DNA of 11,207 nucleotides from Elusimicrobiota bacterium (lineage in GTDB: Bacteria; Elusimicrobiota; Elusimicrobia; Elusimicrobiales; Elusimicrobiaceae): positions 1-11,207 of the forward strand of contig JAEWSL010000044.1 in the NCBI GenBank assembly GCA_023398295.1, in the 5' to 3' direction. The position numbers and the translations under genes are program-made. This document shows, piece by piece, positions 6,192 through 11,207 of the stretch. Under the pieces are notes generated by a model. The model had not been told where the DNA came from. It did not search any database and saw only the letters and a list, made by a program, of their open reading frames with translations. How positions within the stretch are numbered: the stretch's first letter is position 1; each line of letters begins with the position of its first letter.

Positions 6192-6216
6192 GTAAAATAT
6201 ATATGTAATATTTTAC
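6192..6216. promoter_or_regulatory. AT-rich 9-bp inverted repeat, possible operator in the divergent gap
   Basis: GTAAAATAT (6192-6200) and ATATTTTAC (6208-6216) are exact complements seven bases apart. They lie between clpP and the PIN/TRAM operon in a stretch rich in -10-like hexamers on both strands. Repressor binding is possible but unproven; the repeat may simply overlap a promoter. Confidence 0.35.
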
Positions 6217-6217
6217 C

Positions 6218-6268
6218 TTCAGGCGCGGCGGGGAGGACGCCTGAAAGGGATTTTACCTCCCGGAGGTA
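6218..6268 (+). promoter_or_regulatory. Structured leader with a sequestered ribosome binding site
   Basis: TTCAGGCG (6218-6225) pairs with CGCCTGAA (6238-6245), exposing a loop with GGGAGG (6231-6236). TACCTC (6254-6259) can pair with GAGGTA (6263-6268) across CCG, hiding the GGAGGT ribosome binding site (6262-6267) of the gene at 6275. The loop GGGAGG is the exact complement of CCTCCC (6256-6261), so the two pairings compete. A translational switch is inferred. Confidence 0.4.
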
Positions 6269-6274
6269 CTTTTT

Positions 6275-7237
6275 ATGCCGTTATGGATATTCAGGATATC
6301 AACTCTGATTGGTTTTCCTTTTTTGATGTACACTTTCGGGCCCAGAGATACTTACAGCATTCTCTTGGCTTTTTTAGCGGGCATTATTATAGTCTGCGGG
6401 GAATATTTCATACGCAGCCTTAAGCTGATAACGGTCATGGTGGGCATATTTGGCGCGCTGGCGGGTTATCTGCTTTTCTTCTTATGCGATTACGCAGTAA
6501 TAAAAATGGACATCCCCCAGATAAGCGAACACTGGATATTTTTTAAGCCCGTGGCCGCAGCTTTTTTTACTATGCTGGCGGGATTTCTCAGTATTGCAAA
6601 AGTGTCCGAACTTGAGGGCATACGCAAAAAAGGCAGACATAATAAAATAGCCGATATCAGCGCGCTTATGGACGGCAGAATAGTAGATTTATGCGAAACG
6701 GGCTTTCTTAACGGCACAATAATACTGCCGCAGTTTGTGGTAGATAAACTTAACGTGCTTGCCAATTCAAAAGACCTCTTGGAAAAAGCCCGCGGCAGAA
6801 GAGGCCTTGATATCGTAACAAGATTAAGAGAGTTAAAAATAGTCCCCGTTAAAATCACCAGTAAAGAGCCGCACGGTAACACTCCCGCCGAACAAACGGT
6901 ATCTGTGGCAAAACAGTTTAAGGGGGAAATTATTACGGTGGATTTTAATATCAATAAAGCCGCCGCGATTGAAGATATCCCCGTCCTAAATATAAGCGAC
7001 CTAACGACCGCCCTGAAGCCCGTAGTGCTGCCGGGCGAAAGTATTTCCCTCTTTATTATGAAAGAAGGCAAAGAAAAAGAACAGGGCATTGCCTATCTTG
7101 ACGACGGCACTATGGTGGTGGTTGAGGAAGGAAGAAAATGGATAGGCAAACGCGCCGAAGTGTCAGTCTATTCAATTTTGCAGACTTCCGCGGGAAGAAT
7201 GATTTTCGCCAAAGTCAAACCTGCCCAGGAACAGTAA
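6275..7237 (+). CDS. Membrane-anchored PIN/TRAM-domain protein (YacL-like)
   Basis: The 320 residues match the layout of the B. subtilis YacL group. Hydrophobic segments (about 6-22, 27-43, 49-72, 90-108) are followed by a PIN nuclease-type domain (about 122-245) and a TRAM RNA-binding domain (about 250-315). Visible family motifs are DGRIVDLCETGFLNGTII, RGRRGLD (173-179), TVDFNINKAA, LNISDL, VVLPGE, YLDDGTMVVVEEGRKWIG and LQTSAGRMIFAK. The PIN acidic residues D127, D133, D179 and D223 remain. The motif usually FVLEEL reads FVVDKL, so an expected Glu is Lys158. The role is probably RNA handling at the membrane, with the exact substrate unknown. GGAGGT seven bases upstream supports the start. 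It opens the operon with ispD and ispF, as PIN/TRAM genes often do. Confidence 0.9.
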   Translation: MPLWIFRISTLIGFPFLMYTFGPRDTYSILLAFLAGIIIVCGEYFIRSLKLITVMVGIFGALAGYLLFFLCDYAVIKMDIPQISEHWIFFKPVAAAFFTMLAGFLSIAKVSELEGIRKKGRHNKIADISALMDGRIVDLCETGFLNGTIILPQFVVDKLNVLANSKDLLEKARGRRGLDIVTRLRELKIVPVKITSKEPHGNTPAEQTVSVAKQFKGEIITVDFNINKAAAIEDIPVLNISDLTTALKPVVLPGESISLFIMKEGKEKEQGIAYLDDGTMVVVEEGRKWIGKRAEVSVYSILQTSAGRMIFAKVKPAQEQ

Positions 7238-7295
7238 CTTTTATTAAAACGCTAAAACGTAAAAAAATATTAAGACTGTTAACTACGGAAAATTT

Positions 7296-7982
7296 ATGAT
7301 AAAAGCATCGGCAATAATAGCGGCCGGCGGGACAGGCAAACGTATGGGCCGCCCCAAACAATTGCTGCCCCTTTGCGGCTCCAGCGTGCTGGAACGCACC
7401 TTGGACGCCTTTATAAGCTGCCGCTGTTTCAGACGCATTATAGTGGTTACGACCGAGCAAAATTTTAAGAAAATTGAAAAAATTAAAAGTAAATTCCCTA
7501 GTCTTATTTTTGCGCCGGCGGGCGCAACGCGTCTTGAGTCTGTCTTAAGCGGGCTTAAAGCCGCAGAGAACGAAAACGGGCTTATAGCCGTCCACGACGG
7601 CGCGCGCCCGCTCGTATGTCCCAAGGACATACGAGCCTGCCTTGAGGCGGCGCAAAAATACGGCGCGGCGGTTTTGGCGGTTGCGGTAAAGGACACCATT
7701 AAGCTTTCAAAGGACGGCAGGTTTATAGATAAAACCCTAAAACGCGCGCAGCTTTTTGCCGCGCAGACGCCGCAGTGCTACAGGGCCGACATCTTGAAAA
7801 AAGCTTTAGCCAAATACGGCAAATTAAAACAGGCGACCGACGAGTCGCAGCTAGTAGAAAAAACGGGCGTAAAAACGGTTTTGGTGCCCTCCTCTTACGC
7901 GAACATCAAAATCACCACGCCGGAGGATTTAATTACAGCGGAGGCTTTATGCAAGGCAATGGGCAGCAGGAAATTAAAGTAG
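7296..7982 (+). CDS. ispD: 2-C-methyl-D-erythritol 4-phosphate cytidylyltransferase IspD
   Basis: IspD transfers CMP from CTP to MEP in the non-mevalonate isoprenoid pathway. The 228 residues have the usual length. The nucleotide loop reads AAGGTGKRMGRPKQ (9-22), with Arg16 and Lys21 as CTP-binding candidates. GATRLESVLSGL (76-87) matches the TR..SV..GL motif and AVHDGARP (98-105) the Mg/substrate motif. AAQTPQ and ATDESQLVE are also typical, and ANIKITTPEDL closes the family signature. The gap from the PIN/TRAM gene is 58 bases with no clear terminator. The ribosome binding site is weak (CGGAAAA). ispF starts inside its 3' end. Codons 105-114 form a perfect hairpin. Confidence 0.95.
   Translation: MIKASAIIAAGGTGKRMGRPKQLLPLCGSSVLERTLDAFISCRCFRRIIVVTTEQNFKKIEKIKSKFPSLIFAPAGATRLESVLSGLKAAENENGLIAVHDGARPLVCPKDIRACLEAAQKYGAAVLAVAVKDTIKLSKDGRFIDKTLKRAQLFAAQTPQCYRADILKKALAKYGKLKQATDESQLVEKTGVKTVLVPSSYANIKITTPEDLITAEALCKAMGSRKLK
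7610..7636. repeat. Perfect 12-bp-stem hairpin inside ispD
   Basis: GCTCGTATGTCC (7610-7621) and GGACATACGAGC (7625-7636) are exact complements separated by CAA. The structure lies within codons 105-114 (PLVCPKDIRA), just after the DGAR motif. No T-tract follows, so it is not a classic terminator. Confidence 0.85.
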
Positions 7983-8449
7983 GTTTCGGTTTTGACATAC
8001 ACCGCATGACTGAAGGCAGAAAACTTATTTTAGCCGGCGTTGAGATACCGCATTCCAAAGGGCTTTTGGGACACAGCGACGGCGACGTCGTCCTGCACGC
8101 CGCCTGTGACGCCGTCCTGGGCGCGCTGAGCGCGGGGGAAATAGGCGTTTTTTTCCCCCCTACGGACGTAAGCATCGCGGGAATATCAAGCAAAATAATA
8201 GCGCATAAAGTTTTAGAAATAGTAAAACAAAAAAATGCGCTGATAACACATTTGGATATAACGGTCGTCGCCGAAGAGCCTAAAATGCTTCCGCATTACG
8301 AAAAAATACGAAAAGCCTTAAATGAGATTTTCGCCTTAGGATATGAAAATATAAGCTTTAAGGCCAAAAGCCACGAGGGCCTGGGCGATATCGGCGCGGG
8401 CCGCGCTATGGCCTGCTACGCCGCGGCCACCTTAAAAGTGAGGATATAA
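7949..8449 (+). CDS. ispF: 2-C-methyl-D-erythritol 2,4-cyclodiphosphate synthase IspF
   Basis: IspF cyclises CDP-ME 2-phosphate to MEcPP with release of CMP; it works two steps after IspD as a homotrimer with Zn. The 166 residues are slightly over the usual 155-160 because of an extra MQGNGQQEI. The metal ligands are Asp16 and His18 (GFDIHR) and His50 (HSDGDVVLH). GLLGHSDGD, FFPPTD, DITVVAEEPKMLPH, SFKAKSHEGLGDIG and GRAMACYAA are all typical. The start at 7949 has GGAGG five bases upstream within ispD. The frame is open back to an ATG at 7775, but that lies deep in ispD and lacks homology. The 34-base overlap with ispD implies translational coupling. Confidence 0.96.
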   Translation: MQGNGQQEIKVGFGFDIHRMTEGRKLILAGVEIPHSKGLLGHSDGDVVLHAACDAVLGALSAGEIGVFFPPTDVSIAGISSKIIAHKVLEIVKQKNALITHLDITVVAEEPKMLPHYEKIRKALNEIFALGYENISFKAKSHEGLGDIGAGRAMACYAAATLKVRI

Positions 8450-8451
8450 AA

Positions 8452-9024
8452 ATGACAAAAATTAAATTTTTACTGCCTTTGACCGCCGCCCTTATACTGG
8501 GCGCCTGCGGCGTTTACAGCGAAAAAAACTATAAAAAATACAGCGGCATAAGTTACGAGGAATATGACCGCCAAACAGCCAAAGACCAAGCCGCGCAAAG
8601 AGTTGAACCGCTTGAAGAAAACGTAAATCAAAACGATATTGACGCCCCGGAGCCTTCAGGCGAAAACCTTAATATTGAAGAGGAAATAATTGAAAGCAGC
8701 AACAGTTCCTACGGCGAAGCGGCCGTGGTGATGGCTTCCAAAAAAATATCTCTTGGCAAAGACGCCTCCTATCAGGATATGCAAACCTTCCAAACCGCCC
8801 TTGACGAAGCTTATAAAGCCGCTTTACAAAAGTACCGCGCGGCGGGTTTTACTTACGCAATGTCCCCGGTGGGAACGGTAAACCCGCTGTCCCTGCTGGA
8901 CGTACAATGCCTTCTAAGCGAAAGTTACGCAACGGCAAAAGGAAAGGAAGTATGCGATTTCTTCTTCTCTGAAATACCGCTTCGTCTTGAAGAGTTAAAA
9001 CTTAAAAACGCGGCTGCGCAATGA
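8452..9024 (+). CDS. Small lipoprotein of unknown function
   Basis: The 190 residues start with a lipoprotein signal: MTKIK, a hydrophobic core, and the lipobox LGAC with Cys19 as the lipidation site. A Tyr/Lys-rich segment follows (SEKNYKKYSGISYEEYDRQ), then an acidic, Asn/Glu-rich linker (about 50-85). The C-terminal half is mostly helical with MQTFQTALDEAYKAALQKYRAAGFTYA, near the spot where periplasmic helical repeats would sit. Two further Cys (in VQCLL and KEVCDFF) might form a disulfide. No family is recognised. The start follows the ispF stop by two bases with GAGG inside ispF, and the stop overlaps the cysS start, so it belongs to the operon although its function seems unrelated to its neighbours. 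Confidence 0.85.
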   Translation: MTKIKFLLPLTAALILGACGVYSEKNYKKYSGISYEEYDRQTAKDQAAQRVEPLEENVNQNDIDAPEPSGENLNIEEEIIESSNSSYGEAAVVMASKKISLGKDASYQDMQTFQTALDEAYKAALQKYRAAGFTYAMSPVGTVNPLSLLDVQCLLSESYATAKGKEVCDFFFSEIPLRLEELKLKNAAAQ

Positions 9025-10418
9025 TAAAGATTTATAACACCAAAACCAGAAGAAAAGATATTTTTGAGCCTCTCAAAGAAGGCTGCCTGAACATATACTG
9101 CTGCGGGCCTACGGTTTATAACTACGCTCACATAGGCAATTTAAGAACTTATATTTTTGAAGACGCTTTAATACGCGTTTTGCGCGCAAGCTATAAAGTA
9201 AAGCACGTCATGAACGTTACCGACGTGGGACATTTAACCTCCGACGCCGACAGCGGCGAAGATAAAATGGAGCTCGGCTCAAAAAGAGAAGGCAGAAGCG
9301 CAAAAGAAATAGCGCTCTTCTACGAAAATAAATTTTTTGAGGATTTTGACGCTCTTAACTGTAAACGCCCCGACGTTACCGCGCGCGCAACCGAGCATAT
9401 CAAAGAAATGAAAGACCTCATTTCTACGCTTGAGGAAAAGGGCTACACCTACAAAACCTCCGACGGTATTTACTATGACACGTCAAAATTTGAAAACTAC
9501 CACGCGTTGGTAGGCACGCGTCATATTGAAGGCTTGAAAACCGGCGCGCGTATTGAGTTCAGCGAAGAAAAAAGAAACCCCAGCGACTTCGCTTTATGGA
9601 AATTTTCCCCAAAAGATAAAACCCGCCAAATGCAATGGGACAGCAAATGGGGCGTAGGTTTCCCCGGGTGGCATATAGAATGCTCCGCCATGGCAATGCG
9701 CTATCTGGGCCCGACGCTTGACATCCACTGCGGCGGGGTGGACCACGTCGCCATACACCACACCAACGAAACCGCCCAAAGCGAGGCCGCCACAGGCAAA
9801 CCCTACGTGCGCTTTTGGGTACACGGAGAGTTTTTGGTGCTCCCCGAAGGCAAAATGTCTAAATCCGAAGGCGGCTTCGTTACTTTGGACACTCTTAAAC
9901 AAAAGGGCTACAGCCCGCTTGACTACCGCTACCTGTGCCTAAGCGCCCATTACAGGACGCAGCTGGAATTTTCTTACGAGGCGCTTTCTTTTGCGCGCGC
10001 TTCCCTTGCGGGGTTAAAAGAAAGAATATCCGCCGTAAAAGAACTGGCAAAGACCGAGGCAAAAACAAGCAATGCGCCTGCGCTTGAAGAAGCAAAAAAA
10101 GCTTTTCTTGACGCCCTGCAGGATGATCTTAACACCGCAAAGGCCTTAGCCGTTTTATGGGATTTTATAAAAAGCGCCGAGAGAGCGCAGGATAAAATTT
10201 CCTTCCTTAAATATGCAGACGAATTTTTGGGGTTATCGCTTCTTGAAGATAAAACGCCCTCCGCGCTTCCCGAGGGCGCAAAGGAACTGCTTGAGCTGCG
10301 CGCAAAAGCGCGCGCGGAAAAAGATTTCAAAACCTCAGACGAGCTTCGCGCCAAACTTGAAGCTTTGGGCGTTATTATAAAAGATACCAAAGAGGGCGTT
10401 ACCTGGCGGCTTAAATAA
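9021..10418 (+). CDS. cysS: Cysteinyl-tRNA synthetase
   Basis: This cytoplasmic class I synthetase charges tRNA-Cys. The 465 residues match the family (E. coli 461). CCGPTVYNYAHIGN (27-40) holds the HIGH-type motif. The zinc ligands line up with the E. coli set as Cys28, Cys221 (GWHIECSAM), His246 and Glu250. KMSKS is at 278-282 and the C-terminal helical anticodon region ends KDTKEGVTWRLK. The zinc region reads GGVDHVAIHHTNE rather than the common GG.DL.FPHHENE, and KMSKSEGGF replaces KMSKSLGNF, which points to a less common CysRS subgroup. The start overlaps the lipoprotein stop by four bases (ATGA). No ribosome binding site is visible, so translation is probably coupled. Confidence 0.97.
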   Translation: MIKIYNTKTRRKDIFEPLKEGCLNIYCCGPTVYNYAHIGNLRTYIFEDALIRVLRASYKVKHVMNVTDVGHLTSDADSGEDKMELGSKREGRSAKEIALFYENKFFEDFDALNCKRPDVTARATEHIKEMKDLISTLEEKGYTYKTSDGIYYDTSKFENYHALVGTRHIEGLKTGARIEFSEEKRNPSDFALWKFSPKDKTRQMQWDSKWGVGFPGWHIECSAMAMRYLGPTLDIHCGGVDHVAIHHTNETAQSEAATGKPYVRFWVHGEFLVLPEGKMSKSEGGFVTLDTLKQKGYSPLDYRYLCLSAHYRTQLEFSYEALSFARASLAGLKERISAVKELAKTEAKTSNAPALEEAKKAFLDALQDDLNTAKALAVLWDFIKSAERAQDKISFLKYADEFLGLSLLEDKTPSALPEGAKELLELRAKARAEKDFKTSDELRAKLEALGVIIKDTKEGVTWRLK

Positions 10419-10443
10419 AACCTTGTAAAAGTCCAAAGAAAAA

Positions 10444-11207
10444 CTAAAAAGCGGGCGTCATATTGCCGATATTAAAAACGGCGTCTGTCTTTATCTGCGC
10501 TTTCACGCCAAACATCTTTTCGCGGCAGGCGGGATTTGTTTCTTTCACCGGATCATAAAAGGCTAAATTATAATTTTCAGCGATATTTTTAAGCGGTCTG
10601 TACGCGGGAAGAAAAACCTCCGCCGCGCCGCTGCGTTTTGCCTCTTGCAAAATGGCCCGCCTGCTTAAAGACTGGCAGTGCAAATTGTAATAAGGATACA
10701 TAAAAGGCAAAGCAAAAGCCGCCGCACCGCTAAAGGCAACAAGCGCAGCCCACCTGATAAAAGGCTTGCCGTAAGTTTCTTTAAGATACGAAAGCAGCAA
10801 AACAAAACTTATATTATTCACCGCCGTCGCGCTGTATAAAGACCGCTCCGGCGCGGGCGCAAAAGCCAAGGCGCCAAAGAGCATTAAAGAAACCGCAAAG
10901 CAAAATAAAAACAGGCGTACGGAAGGTTTTTTTAACTCTCCAAAACCCTTCTGCCAGACGGATAAACTAAAACCGAAAACCATAACAAGCGGCAGACAAA
11001 GGGTAATGCGCAGATAATCGTTTGCCTCGGCAAAATGCCAAAATAATTTTTGCGAAAAAGTAGACTGCGCAAAAAATTTGTAGGATAAATCTCCGCTTTT
11101 TACTATATTTGCCGGAGCGCAGAATAAAAATAAAAGACCGCATATTATGCCCCCCGCAATAAAAATATAATAAGACGGAATTACTGCTTTTATCCTCATA
11201 AAATAAA
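10444..11207 (-). CDS. Multi-pass membrane protein, C-terminal part (probably partial; DUF6056-like)
   Basis: The frame is open from the stop at 10444 to the window edge. The only in-window upstream ATG (11199) has no visible ribosome binding site, and the codons before it (TAT, TTT) are open, so the protein probably extends beyond the window. The visible 251 residues from that Met have hydrophobic segments at about 10-30, 65-83, 94-113, 130-138 and 148-166, then a soluble tail (about 170-251). The spacing of a CAPAN motif after the first segment and an APAPERS motif after the third recalls DUF6056/GtrII-like envelope proteins, whose APGN and R-S motifs sit similarly. This is a weak resemblance, not a firm call. 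It converges on cysS with a 25-base gap that shows no good terminator. Confidence 0.7.
   Translation of the reverse strand, partial: YFMRIKAVIPSYYIFIAGGIICGLLFLFCAPANIVKSGDLSYKFFAQSTFSQKLFWHFAEANDYLRITLCLPLVMVFGFSLSVWQKGFGELKKPSVRLFLFCFAVSLMLFGALAFAPAPERSLYSATAVNNISFVLLLSYLKETYGKPFIRWAALVAFSGAAAFALPFMYPYYNLHCQSLSRRAILQEAKRSGAAEVFLPAYRPLKNIAENYNLAFYDPVKETNPACREKMFGVKAQIKTDAVFNIGNMTPAF

Noticed and set aside
7238..7295. Possible terminator between the PIN/TRAM gene and ispD
   Set aside because: The 58-base AT-rich gap has no stem followed by a T-tract, so the two genes are read as one operon.
7775..7948. Long N-terminal extension of IspF from the ATG at 7775
   Set aside because: The added residues are an out-of-frame reading of ispD with no family match. 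The ATG at 7949 has GGAGG and gives the normal IspF length.
9974..10390. 138-codon - strand frame opposite cysS
   Set aside because: The Ser/Ala-rich product mirrors the Glu/Lys/Ala-rich helical part of CysS on the other strand. It is a shadow frame.
10419..10443. Terminator between convergent cysS and the membrane-protein gene
   Set aside because: No stable stem with a T-tract is visible in this 25-base gap or just beyond it.
1..11207. CRISPR array, integrase, transposase, toxin-antitoxin or defence system
   Set aside because: No regularly spaced repeats, no recombinase or nuclease module other than the PIN/TRAM protein, and no tRNA-end att duplication were seen. The PIN protein has the YacL layout, not that of a VapC toxin.

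Overview
The window reads as ordinary, densely packed bacterial chromosome of moderate GC: a housekeeping stretch with three tRNA genes, clpP, the two MEP-pathway genes ispD and ispF, cysS, and an unusual exported TldD-like pair. There is no phage, plasmid, integrase or CRISPR signature. The organism cannot be fixed from this window. The divergent clpP, the PIN/TRAM-ispD-ispF-cysS order and the exported TldD pair would suit a deep-branching, gut-type Gram-negative lineage such as Elusimicrobiota, but that is only a guess.

Left part (1-1880). The tail of an EAL-domain (cyclic-di-GMP phosphodiesterase) gene on + meets, tail to tail, a secreted protein of unknown function on -. That protein's ribosome binding site abuts the 3' end of a tRNA-Arg(UCG) gene, so the two look co-transcribed. 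An AT-rich gap of about 230 bases follows, with a strong + strand -10 element and a clear intrinsic terminator (a candidate small RNA or leader). Then come tRNA-Lys(UUU) and tRNA-Glu(UUC) on +. A 107-base nested inverted repeat with a perfect 38-base palindromic core fills the space between tRNA-Glu and the stop codon of the next gene, and near-identical 11-base direct repeats abut it on both sides.

Middle (1878-6052), all on -. clpP is followed by a hairpin terminator whose T-tract runs into an extended -10 promoter for a two-gene operon. The first gene is an exported TldD-family metallopeptidase with HExxxH and Cys ligands. The second is an exported paralogue that has lost every metal ligand. 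The stop and start codons of the pair are one base apart, suggesting an exported version of the TldD/TldE active/inactive pair. clpP itself carries Asn where the catalytic Asp is expected.

Right part (6275-10418), all on +, divergent from clpP. It is a compact operon: a YacL-type membrane PIN/TRAM protein, ispD, ispF (overlapping ispD by 34 bases), a small lipoprotein, and cysS (4-base ATGA overlap). The leader of the first gene carries a hairpin that would hide its ribosome binding site and an upstream loop that could compete for it. ispD contains a perfect 12-bp-stem, 3-base-loop hairpin. At the right edge a multi-pass membrane protein on - converges on cysS and probably continues past the window.
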